A stretch of 15,850 nt of DNA from Planctomycetota bacterium. Its GTDB lineage: Bacteria; Planctomycetota; Phycisphaerae; FEN-1346; JAACEH01. Below, piece by piece: positions 1 to 6,900 of this stretch (its first letter is position 1; every line of letters starts with the position of its first letter). The stretch covers positions 1 to 15,850 of the forward strand of contig JAFGPY010000295.1 of the NCBI GenBank assembly GCA_016935955.1. Reading direction: 5' to 3'. The translations under genes were made by a program, and so were the position numbers. Below the pieces are notes generated by a model. The model made no database searches and was not told where the DNA came from. It was given only the letters and a program-made list of their open reading frames with translations.

Positions 1-203
1 CGCACCTGCCGCAGATCGCCAGCTTCGGCCGGCAGCAGTTGACCGTCCGCAAGGAGACCCGCGACGGCCGCTCGTTCACCTGCGTTGAGTCGCTGGAAGG
101 CGACCGCCGCGTCGCCGAACTCGCCGAGATGATCAGCGGCAAGAACGTCACCCAGACCACCCTGCGTCAGGCCCGCGAGATGCTCGCGGCGGCCGACGAG
201 TAG
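1..203 (+). CDS. recN: DNA repair protein RecN, C-terminal end (5' truncated by window edge)
   Basis: The window opens inside this gene; reading from base 3 gives 66 codons and a TAG stop at 201-203. The visible protein starts HLPQIASFGRQQLTVRK and continues through a region with AELAEMISGKNVT to REMLAAADE. This matches the extreme C-terminus of RecN: the TH(L)PQVA segment of the D-loop/H-loop in the SMC-like ATPase head, a beta strand that typically reads as 'K' plus charged residues, and the closing 'R..ElA.MlgG..iT..t...A.eLL' helix pair. RecN is a cytoplasmic SMC-family ATPase acting early in recombinational repair of double-strand breaks. The Walker A site and coiled coil lie outside the window, so integrity of the gene cannot be judged. 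The addBA genes of the same pathway lie about 4 kb downstream. No T-rich terminator follows; the next bases hold a hairpin repeat. Confidence 0.85.
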   Translation, partial: HLPQIASFGRQQLTVRKETRDGRSFTCVESLEGDRRVAELAEMISGKNVTQTTLRQAREMLAAADE

Positions 204-217
204 CGTCCCACGCGCTC

Positions 218-277
218 TTGTAGGGGCGGCTCGCGAGCCGCCCGTCGTTCAGGGTCGCTCACGAGCGACCCCTACAA
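218..277. repeat. Compound inverted repeat of two GTAGGGG-headed hairpins
   Basis: TTGTAGGGG at 218-226 is mirrored by CCCCTACAA at 269-277. Inside lie two 24-base units in opposite orientation, each a GTAGGGG head followed by a palindromic stem. Unit 1 (220-243, plus) contains a perfect 20-base palindrome at 224-243. Unit 2 (252-275, minus) has 9-bp arms around 2 bases at 252-271. The units differ at five of 24 positions, and four of those five changes fall in two stem base pairs where both partners changed together. It lies just after recN and could slow transcription, but there is no T-tract typical of an intrinsic terminator. Confidence 0.75.
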
Positions 278-306
278 CGACCTTCCGTCAGCACGGCTGC
301 TTCGCG

Positions 307-353
307 GGCACGGCCCCTCGACTCTGCTCGGGACGGGCAGGTCGTGCCCCTAC
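307..353 (-). repeat. 47-bp dispersed hairpin element, copy 1 (minus orientation)
   Basis: Read on the minus strand this begins with GTAGGGGCACGACC and ends with GAGGGGCCGTGCC. The ends form a near-perfect 9-bp stem (one mismatch), enclosing a core TCCCGAGCAGAGTCGAGGGG. A second copy at 3808-3854 on the plus strand matches at 43 of 47 positions by my hand alignment. The core resembles the short GAGC-N3-GTCGA hairpin motifs that I recall as abundant in environmental bacterial genomes, which is from memory and not a search result. It lies in the 185-bp gap between the converging recN and lpxB genes. Confidence 0.8.
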
Positions 354-388
354 GGTATCGATATCGGCATGTCGAACGTGTGAGGGAC

Positions 389-1579
389 TCAGATGTTCAG
401 GCCGAAGCGCCACCAGGGCACGGGCGGAATCTCGCGGCCCACCAGGTCCAGGGCCAGCTCGGCGGCACGGTCCGACGCGCCGCCATGACCGAGCTTCTCG
501 TGGACCTCGGCCAGGTCCTGCCGCATCTGGCGATTCCGCTCGCTGTTGGTCAGGATGTCGACCGCATCGTCGGCGATCGGCTCGGGGCCGCCCCAATAGA
601 GGAAGTACTCGGGGATGATCTTCCGCTGGGCCACGGCGTTGGGCAGCGACAGGTACGGCGTCGTCAGCAGCCAGCGGCCCAGCAGGTTGTACTCCAGGCG
701 ATTGACCGGATAGAGGGCGATCATCGGCGTGCCGAAGCAGGCCAACTCCAGGGTCGCCGTACCGCTGGAGGCCAGGGCGAAATCGGCCAGGGCCATCAGC
801 TCGTTGGTCTTGCCGACGAACGTCTCGACGGCCACGTCGGGCGATTGCTGCAGGATCGCCCGGGCCTGCGTGGCGTGGGCCTCGTTCAGGCACCCCATGA
901 CGATCCGCAGCCCGTCGACGCGCTTCCGCATCAGGCGGCAGAGGTTCAGATAGAGCGGCAACAGGCCGGCGATCTCTCGTGTGCGGCTGCCGGGCAGCAG
1001 CAGCACGATCTTCTGCCCGTCCGGTCCGCGCAGCCGTTCGGCCACGGACGGATCGGGCCGGAAGCCGGCGAAGTGGTCGATCAGCGGGTGGCCGACGAAG
1101 TGGGCGTCGATGCCGTGGCGGCGATAGAACTCGACCGTGAACGGGAAGATGCACGCCAATCGCGTCAGCCGCCGGGCCATCTTGTGAACGCGGAACGAGG
1201 CCCAGGCCCACAACTGCGGAGGCACGTACCACATGGTCGGTATCCGCCGGCAGCGGCCGCGGCTGGCCAGGACGAAGTTCAGGCCCGGGTAGTCCACGAA
1301 GATCATCACGTCGGGCCGCTCACGCTCCAGCAGGCGGTCCACCTCGCCGATCAGCTTCAGGTACGAGCCGATCTGCAGCAGCGGCTCGACCAGCAGCATG
1401 TGGCTGCCGTGGGTGGTCATGTCGCGGACCAGGCGGCAGCCCTTGGCGGCCATGAGCGGCCCGCCGAGTCCGAAGAAGGAGGCCTGCGGCTCGCGGCGGC
1501 GGATGGCCGCCAGCAGATTGGCCGCATGCAGGTCGCCGCTCGGCTCCCCTGCCGAGATGAATATCTTTGGTCCGCTCAC
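389..1579 (-). CDS. lpxB: Lipid-A-disaccharide synthase LpxB
   Basis: Predicted inner-membrane-associated GT-B glycosyltransferase (family GT19) that joins UDP-2,3-diacylglucosamine and lipid X to form the lipid A disaccharide. The 396-residue product, close to the roughly 380 of E. coli LpxB, opens with the family signature KIFISAGEPSGDLHAANLL (residues 5-23). It continues with FGLGGPLMAAKG (36-47), VDYPGLNF (96-103, containing the conserved Asp), PPQLWAW (120-126), FVGHPLID (161-168), LLPGSR in the second Rossmann domain, and a late GTATLELACFGTPM UDP-sugar-binding loop. I chose the GTG at 1577-1579 because family homology begins four residues later. The open frame runs much further upstream, but that extension has no family match and overlaps rimO. 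It is divergent from rimO, with a promoter at 1614-1642. No Shine-Dalgarno is strong. Its presence implies an LPS-type outer membrane; other lpx genes are not in view. Confidence 0.93.
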   Translation of the reverse strand: MSGPKIFISAGEPSGDLHAANLLAAIRRREPQASFFGLGGPLMAAKGCRLVRDMTTHGSHMLLVEPLLQIGSYLKLIGEVDRLLERERPDVMIFVDYPGLNFVLASRGRCRRIPTMWYVPPQLWAWASFRVHKMARRLTRLACIFPFTVEFYRRHGIDAHFVGHPLIDHFAGFRPDPSVAERLRGPDGQKIVLLLPGSRTREIAGLLPLYLNLCRLMRKRVDGLRIVMGCLNEAHATQARAILQQSPDVAVETFVGKTNELMALADFALASSGTATLELACFGTPMIALYPVNRLEYNLLGRWLLTTPYLSLPNAVAQRKIIPEYFLYWGGPEPIADDAVDILTNSERNRQMRQDLAEVHEKLGHGGASDRAAELALDLVGREIPPVPWWRFGLNI

Positions 1580-1602
1580 GCGTCGTGTCCCGATTGGCCC
1601 AT
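1576..1602 (-). other. Possible 8-residue leader ORF overlapping the lpxB start
   Basis: On the minus strand an ATG at 1600-1602 opens a frame reading MGQSGHDA. Its TGA stop (1576-1578) overlaps the GTG start of lpxB in the 4-base arrangement GTGA. The ATG would fall just inside a transcript starting from the promoter at 1614-1642. Such an overlap could couple lpxB translation to the leader, which might explain a GTG start without a good ribosome site. No Shine-Dalgarno is visible for the leader either, and chance is a real possibility. Confidence 0.2.
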
Positions 1603-1613
1603 GATGGGGGCAA

Positions 1614-1642
1614 ATTCTACCAGAAGATGGCGCAGCCGCCAA
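1614..1642 (-). promoter_or_regulatory. Predicted sigma70-type promoter for lpxB
   Basis: On the minus strand TTGGCG (1637-1642) is separated by exactly 17 bases from TAGAAT (1614-1619). The -10 box is preceded by TGG, giving the extended TG-N form. The -35 matches 4 of 6 and the -10 matches 5 of 6 consensus bases. Transcription would start near 1607, leaving a leader of about 28 bases before the lpxB GTG. Confidence 0.55.
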
Positions 1643-1679
1643 AACCAAACGCGGCAATGCGATTCCGGCGCGGGTTGAC

Positions 1680-1708
1680 TTGACGCGCACGAGCCCGCTG
1701 CGTACACT
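1680..1708 (+). promoter_or_regulatory. Predicted sigma70-type promoter for rimO-pgsA
   Basis: TTGACG (1680-1685) is followed after exactly 17 bases by TACACT (1703-1708), matching 5 of 6 and 4 of 6 consensus bases. Transcription would begin near 1715. This falls on the possible upstream GTG codon of rimO and therefore favours the ATG at 1769 as the true start. The lpxB promoter lies back to back with it. Confidence 0.55.
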
Positions 1709-1768
1709 TCTATCGTGCCTCGACGAAAACAACGAACCCATCGGCGAAAGCAATCCACCGGGAGCGGC

Positions 1769-3154
1769 ATGGACCCCCAGCCGGCCAACATCTCCTCGCC
1801 GCCCATGGTGGTCGGGTTCATCAATCTCGGCTGCCCCAAGAACCTGATCGACGGCGAACGCATGCTGGCCAACCTGGCCCTCAGCGGCTACGTGGTCACG
1901 GGCGATCTGGACGTGGCCGACGTGGGCGTGGTGAACACGTGCGGCTTCATCGAGGCGGCCCGCGAAGAGGCCGGCGAGGTGATCGACGAGCTGATGGATC
2001 GCAAACGGGACGGGCGGCTGCAGATGGTGGTCGTGGCCGGATGCTACCCGCAGCGATCGTGCGAGGAGATTCTCGACCGCTGGCCCGACGTGGACGCCGT
2101 CGTGGGCTTGTCGGCCCGCAACGAGCTGGGCCACGTCATCGCCCGCGCGGTCCAACAGAAGTCCGACGAGCCGGTCCTGTGCGTCGGCACGTCGAAGAAG
2201 GCCATTCCGTTTGACGATCGCGAGCGGCTGCGCCTGACGCCGCGGCACTATGCCTACCTCCGTATCAGCGAGGGGTGCGACAACTGTTGCAGCTACTGCA
2301 GCATTCCGCTGATCCGCGGCCGCCTGCGGAGCAAACCGGCCGAGGCCATTGTCGAGGAGGCCCGCGAGTTGCTGGACGACGGCGTGTCGGAACTGATCGT
2401 CATCGGCCAGGACACGACCGCCTACGGCCGCGACCTCAAGGACAAACGCCGCGACGCCGACATTGTCGATGTGCTGGGCAAGCTCGACCGTCTGCCGGGC
2501 ATGAAGTGGCTGCGGTTGCTCTACACCCATCCGGCTTCGTTCAGCGACAGGCTCGTCGGGGCCTTCGGCGACCTGGAGCACCTGTTGCCGTACGTCGACC
2601 TGCCGCTGCAGCACGTGTCCGACCCGATCCTGGCCGACATGGGCCGCCGCACGACGCGGGCAGCGATTGAGGAACTGGTCGGCAAGCTTCGCCGTTGCCG
2701 GCCCGACCTGATCCTGCGGACGACGATGATCGTCGGCTACCCCGGCGAGACCGAGCCCCAGTTCGAGGAGATGCTCGGCTTCGTGCGGCAGATGCGCTTC
2801 GAGCGGCTTGGGGCGTTCGCCTACAGCCCGGAACCCGGCACCCGTGCCGCCGAGTCGCCCCACCAGGTGCCCGAAGACGTCCGCCACCGGCGGTACGACG
2901 AACTGATGTCGGTGCAGCAGTCCATTGCCGCCGAGATTCAGCGGCAGACGGTCGGCCACGAGATGGACGTCGTGATCGATCGGGGAACCGACGGGGCCGA
3001 GCCGGCCCACGGCCGGTTCTGGGGGCAGGCTCCCGACATCGACGGCCTGACGGTCGTGCACAGCACCTCGCCGCTGCAATGCGGGCGGAGCGTCCGCGTC
3101 AAAATCACTTCGGCCGATCCCTATGACCTTGAGGGACAGGCCCTCGACGAGTAG
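1769..3154 (+). CDS. rimO: Ribosomal protein S12 methylthiotransferase RimO
   Basis: Radical-SAM methylthiotransferase that adds a methylthio group to a conserved aspartate of ribosomal protein S12. The 461-residue product has the usual three domains: an N-terminal UPF0004 domain with cluster cysteines C22 (INLGCPKN), C58 (VNTCGF) and C92 (VAGCYPQ); a radical-SAM barrel with CxxxCxxC at C170, C174 and C177 (SEGCDNCCSYCSIPLIRGR); and a C-terminal TRAM domain from about residue 390. LGCPKN together with the GCDN...SIPLIRG context points to RimO rather than the tRNA enzyme MiaB. An in-frame GTG at 1715 would add 18 basic residues, but it coincides with the predicted transcription start. The ATG at 1769 has GGGAG at 1760-1764, though spaced only 4 bases, and a start at 1805 is also possible. 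pgsA follows after 12 bases, so the two genes are probably cotranscribed. Confidence 0.93.
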   Translation: MDPQPANISSPPMVVGFINLGCPKNLIDGERMLANLALSGYVVTGDLDVADVGVVNTCGFIEAAREEAGEVIDELMDRKRDGRLQMVVVAGCYPQRSCEEILDRWPDVDAVVGLSARNELGHVIARAVQQKSDEPVLCVGTSKKAIPFDDRERLRLTPRHYAYLRISEGCDNCCSYCSIPLIRGRLRSKPAEAIVEEARELLDDGVSELIVIGQDTTAYGRDLKDKRRDADIVDVLGKLDRLPGMKWLRLLYTHPASFSDRLVGAFGDLEHLLPYVDLPLQHVSDPILADMGRRTTRAAIEELVGKLRRCRPDLILRTTMIVGYPGETEPQFEEMLGFVRQMRFERLGAFAYSPEPGTRAAESPHQVPEDVRHRRYDELMSVQQSIAAEIQRQTVGHEMDVVIDRGTDGAEPAHGRFWGQAPDIDGLTVVHSTSPLQCGRSVRVKITSADPYDLEGQALDE

Positions 3155-3166
3155 AATCGTCGCACT

Positions 3167-3796
3167 GTGAAACGTCACATTCCCAACCTGCTGACGGCCT
3201 CGCGCCTGGTGATGGCCGTCGTCGTGTTCATGCTCATGGCCGCCTGGCGACCCGACGCGCCGGACGCCGCGATGTTGCTCGATGTCGCCGTGGCCATCTT
3301 CCTGCTGGCCATGCTGAGCGACGTGCTGGACGGCTGGGCGGCGCGGCGACTGGGCAGTTTCAGCGCCTTTGGGCGCATCGCGGACGCGTTTGTCGACAAG
3401 ATTCTCGTCTGCGGCGCGTTTGCCTTCCTGGCCGGCGACAACTTCCTGGCGGCCCAGGGCGGCGCGACCGTCAACCTGACGGGCGTGGCCCCGTGGATGG
3501 TCGTCGTGATCTTCTCGCGGGAGTTCATGGTCAACGCGATTCGCGGCTGGAGCGAAAGCCTCGGGCAACCGTTCGCCGCCACGGTCTACGGCAAGACGAA
3601 GATGAGCCTGCAGTGCGTGACGATCCTCTATGTGCTGCTCTACGTGGCCCACCTGCGTCACGCGGCCGCATGGGCGACGACTGCTCGCGATGTGCTGCTC
3701 TGGGTCACGATCGCGGTCACGGTCCTGAGCGCCCTGGTCTACGTCGGACGAACGTGGCGGCTCATCCGCATGACCGACGGCAGCGCAAAGGTCTAG
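3167..3796 (+). CDS. pgsA: CDP-diacylglycerol--glycerol-3-phosphate 3-phosphatidyltransferase (PgsA)
   Basis: Integral membrane CDP-alcohol phosphotransferase, predicted to make phosphatidylglycerophosphate, the precursor of phosphatidylglycerol and cardiolipin. The 209-residue protein opens with IPNLLTASRLVM, the usual start of the PgsA group. It carries the complete family motif D52-x2-D55G56-x2-A59R60-x8-G69-x3-D73-x3-D77, with all four metal-binding aspartates. Hydrophobic segments are visible near residues 12-26, 36-51, 80-88, 107-117 and 140-150, and again near 165-185. The start is a GTG at 3167 with no good Shine-Dalgarno, 12 bases after the rimO stop, so translation may depend on coupling. 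The general fold is certain. The exact alcohol substrate is inferred from the N-terminal motif and the adjacency to rimO, a pairing I recall from several bacterial groups. Confidence 0.85.
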   Translation: MKRHIPNLLTASRLVMAVVVFMLMAAWRPDAPDAAMLLDVAVAIFLLAMLSDVLDGWAARRLGSFSAFGRIADAFVDKILVCGAFAFLAGDNFLAAQGGATVNLTGVAPWMVVVIFSREFMVNAIRGWSESLGQPFAATVYGKTKMSLQCVTILYVLLYVAHLRHAAAWATTARDVLLWVTIAVTVLSALVYVGRTWRLIRMTDGSAKV

Positions 3797-3807
3797 GCTC
3801 TGGTATC

Positions 3808-3854
3808 GTAGAGGCACGGCCTGCTTGTCCCGAGCAGAGTCGAGGGGCCGTGCC
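3808..3854 (+). repeat. 47-bp dispersed hairpin element, copy 2 (plus orientation)
   Basis: It begins GTAGAGGCACGGCC and ends GAGGGGCCGTGCC. The 9-base arms GGCACGGCC and GGCCGTGCC pair perfectly here. It matches copy 1 (307-353, opposite strand) at 43 of 47 positions. It begins 12 bases after the pgsA stop and is the first of three hairpins in the 188-bp pgsA-addB gap. No T-tract follows, so it is not a classical intrinsic terminator, although the stem could still attenuate readthrough. Confidence 0.8.
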
Positions 3855-3861
3855 TGCGGAT

Positions 3862-3894
3862 GTAGGGTGCCATGCTTCTGCTTGCAGAAGCATG
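3862..3894 (+). repeat. GTAGGG-headed hairpin
   Basis: GTAGGGTGC is followed by perfect 10-base arms CATGCTTCTG (3871-3880) and CAGAAGCATG (3885-3894) around a 4-base loop. The head resembles the heads of the units at 220-243, 252-275, 307-353 and 3808-3854, but the stem sequence is unrelated. Confidence 0.7.
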
Positions 3895-3903
3895 CGAAAG
3901 TCT

Positions 3904-3927
3904 CATGGCCACGCCGGCGTGGCCATG
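3904..3927. repeat. Perfect 24-bp palindrome
   Basis: Twelve-base arms reading CATGGCCACGCC and its exact reverse complement meet without a loop. It lies 9 bases after the preceding hairpin and 57 bases before the addB start. It could be another member of the intergenic hairpin set or a dimeric protein site. The GTAGGG head is missing here. Confidence 0.7.
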
Positions 3928-3984
3928 CCACTCGGACTCCGGTTGACGGCGGCACGTTCACACAACACGGGTGAAGCAACTCTT

Positions 3985-6900
3985 ATGGCGAAGTCGGCGA
4001 CGGTCACCATCCTCCTGGGCTCGGCGCGGTCGCGAAAGGCGGCGACCGTGCGAGGGAGGTATCTCGACCTTGTCCGTCAGAGTCCTCCCACTCAGGCGTC
4101 GCAGCACGTTCTGATGCTCGTGCCGACGGCCCGCCGTCGCCAGGCCACGATCGACGCCCTGCTGCGGGAGTCCGATGCGGGAATCCTGGTGCAGCCGAAC
4201 GTCTGGACGTTCCCGCAGTACGCCGAGTGGGCCCTCGGCCGCCTGGGCACGCCGGTCCGCCGCATCACGGAGCTTCAGCGGCGCGGGTTGCTGGCCGACG
4301 CCCTGGCGTGGTGCCTGAAGCAGAAGCAGATCACCTACCTTGTCCCGATCGCCGACCGGCCGGGGCTGCTGGACTCCCTCGGCGACTTCGTGCAGCGGGT
4401 GAAGACCGAGGAGATTCGGCCCGAGCAAATCGTGCGGGCGGCGCGCAAGCGCGGCCTGTCGCACGATCTGGCTGCCGTGTATGCCCGCTACCAGAAGCGG
4501 TTTGAGGCCGCAGGGCTCTACGACGACGCCGGACTGTTCTGGCAGGCCCGCGAAGCTCTGGCGTCCGCCGGCGACGCCTTCGACTGGCCGACCCACGTGC
4601 TCGTGGACGGGTTCCAGGATTTCTCCAAACCGCAGCGCGACATCCTCAGAACGCTGCACGATCACGGGGCCCGCCTGCTGGTGACGCTGCCCTGCCGCCG
4701 CGACCGGCCGGAGGTGTTCGGTCCCACGTTGCGGACCCTGGAGAACCTTCAAGCCACGTTCGGCGACTGCGTGGACCTCCAGGAGACGGCGAGCCAGTCG
4801 CCGCCGTCGCTCCTGGCGACCGTGCAGGAGAGGCTGTTTGACGACTCGGCGGCAACTCCCTCCGACAATGCCGCGGCGGCGGTCACGTTCGCGGAGACGG
4901 CGGGACGGGTGCGCGAGATCGAGTACCTGGCCCGGCGAATCAAGCAGATGCTGGTGGCCGCGGAAGGCACGACGTCCGACCTTCAACCCGCCGACGTGGC
5001 GGTGATTCTGCCGTCGCGGCAACCGTACGAGGAACTGATCCAGCAGGTCTTCCCACAATTCGGGTTGCCCATCACCGGGCTGTCGGGCACGCCGCTGTCG
5101 AGGTTGCCGCTGACGCGGTGGCTGCTGGAACTGGTGAGGCTGCCGCTGAACGAGTTCAGTTACGCATCGCTTGCCGCCGTGCTGCGGTCGCCGTACTTCC
5201 CGTGCGAGTTGCTGGCCACCGATGGCCGCACGCTGGAGGCCGCGGGCCGCATGCTGCACCAGGCCGGAGCGTACGAGGGGCTGGCCGATCACGTGCGGGC
5301 GATTCGGGGCTATGGCCGCGACGTGCGAGCGAACGGGCTCCATGATGCCGCGACGGACGACGAAGTGGCGACCGAGGCTGGACTGGCCGACGATGTTGCC
5401 GGGCTTCTCGAACGGCTGGGCGCTCGCCTGGCCGCCCTTCCGCAGCGTGCTCCGCGACGCGACCACCTGGCGGCGCTGGCCGCACTGGTGACCGACTGCC
5501 GCTTCAAGGCGACCCTGGCCGAAGTGGCCGACCTGGAGCTTGTGGCCCGCGACCTGGCCAGCCTCGACGCGCTCGACGCCCTGCTGGCCGAGATGAGCGG
5601 TCTGGACGACTATGTCCCGGCCGGCTCGCTGACGGCAAGCGAGTTCGCGGCCGAGTTGCAGGAGGCCTTCCTGGCGGCGCGGGTCGCTCCGCCGCGACGT
5701 TCGGGCGGCGCCGTCAACATCCTGGACATCCGCTCGTCGCGGGCACTGACGTTCAGGGTGGTGGCCATGCCGGGCCTGACCGAAGGCACGTGGCCGCAAC
5801 CGCTGCGTGCGGACCTGGCCGATTCGGCGGAATCGCGCGGCGTGCTGGCGGACGCCGGTCTCGCGCCTGCCGACCGTCGGGCGCACCTGGCCGAACAACG
5901 GTTCCTCTTCTACATGGCGGCCACGCGGGCTTCCGAGCGGCTGATCGTCACGCGACCCGCCAGCGACGAGGACGGGCGGCCGCTGTGCGCCGGTCCGTTC
6001 TGGACCGCGCTGCTTCAGGCGGCGTTCGGCGACCGCGAGCCGGTGATCGATCGCGTGACGGCCCGCGACTGCGACCTGCCGGCCGACGAAGCGGCCGGAG
6101 GCGAGGCCCTTCGCCGCGTGGCTATGGTCGCCGTCGCGTCGGGAACCGACGATGACCTGCCGCTGGTGGCCGCCGCGGAAGCCATGGACTCGACCTTGCG
6201 GCCGACGTTGCAGTCGGTCGCGGCGATCCGCGAGCGCGAGTCCCCGCGACCGTTCGGACGGTTCGACGGCGTGCTGGCCGACCAGGGGACGCTCGCCGCG
6301 CTTGCGGCCGCATACCCGGCCGAGCGACCGCTGAGCATCACGAGTCTGGAGCACTTCGTCCAGTGCCCATTCTGGTTCTTCGCCGAGACAGTGTGCCGGC
6401 TCCGCGAACTGGAGGCGCCCGAGGAGACGCTGCTGGACGACCAGGCGGGGTTGCTCTATCACGACATTCTCTGCGACTTCTATCGCCGCCGCAGCAGGGA
6501 TCGCAAGGCCGGGACGCGGCTGAATCGCGTGCCGCCGGAGCGCCTGCGTGAAGAGATGTCGCAGGCCGTCGAGCGCGTCTTCGCGCAGCATGACGGCGGC
6601 GATCGGCAAGGGCTGCCGGCCTTGCGAGCCATCCAGAAAGAGGACATCCGCGAGCGGTTGCTGGCCTACGTGGAGGCCGAGGCGGCGCGATGTGCCGACC
6701 TGCCCTGCGACCTGGAGCCCCTGCTCTTCGAATGGTCGTTCGGCATGCCGGTCCGCGGCGACGAGTCGCAAAGCAGCACCGAATCGCCGGCCGTCGTGGA
6801 CTCGGCCTACGGGCCGATTCGCCTTCGCGGGCGGGTCGATCGCATCGACCGCGCCGCCGATGCCGGGACGGGAGAGACGTGGCTGGAACTGGTGGACTAC

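Noticed and set aside
224..271. Intrinsic terminators for recN and lpxB
   Set aside because: The hairpins are strong, but neither strand has a T-run after the stem, so I list them only as repeats.
218..353. Possible CRISPR-like repeats
   Set aside because: The units are inverted, irregularly spaced and few, with no spacers of constant length and no cas genes in the window.
344..1678. Plus-strand 444-codon frame opposite lpxB
   Set aside because: It is low-complexity Gln/Arg/Ala-rich antisense translation, and the opposite strand has unmistakable LpxB motifs.
1715..1768. Upstream GTG start for rimO
   Set aside because: The predicted transcription start falls at this codon, and the added 18 basic residues have no counterpart in the family; the ATG at 1769 has a ribosome site.
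3943..3971. TTGACG at 3943-3948 as the -35 of an addB promoter
   Set aside because: No acceptable -10 hexamer lies 16-18 bases downstream.
389..3979. A 1196-codon minus-strand open frame whose end is LpxB
   Set aside because: Only the part from 1579 leftwards matches LpxB. The rest is antisense to rimO and pgsA, reads through repeats, and has an Arg/Gln/His-rich composition typical of GC-rich shadow frames.
3493..3984. N-terminal extension of AddB by 164 residues
   Set aside because: The extension is an out-of-frame reading of pgsA followed by the hairpin repeats; AddB homology begins at the ATG at 3985.
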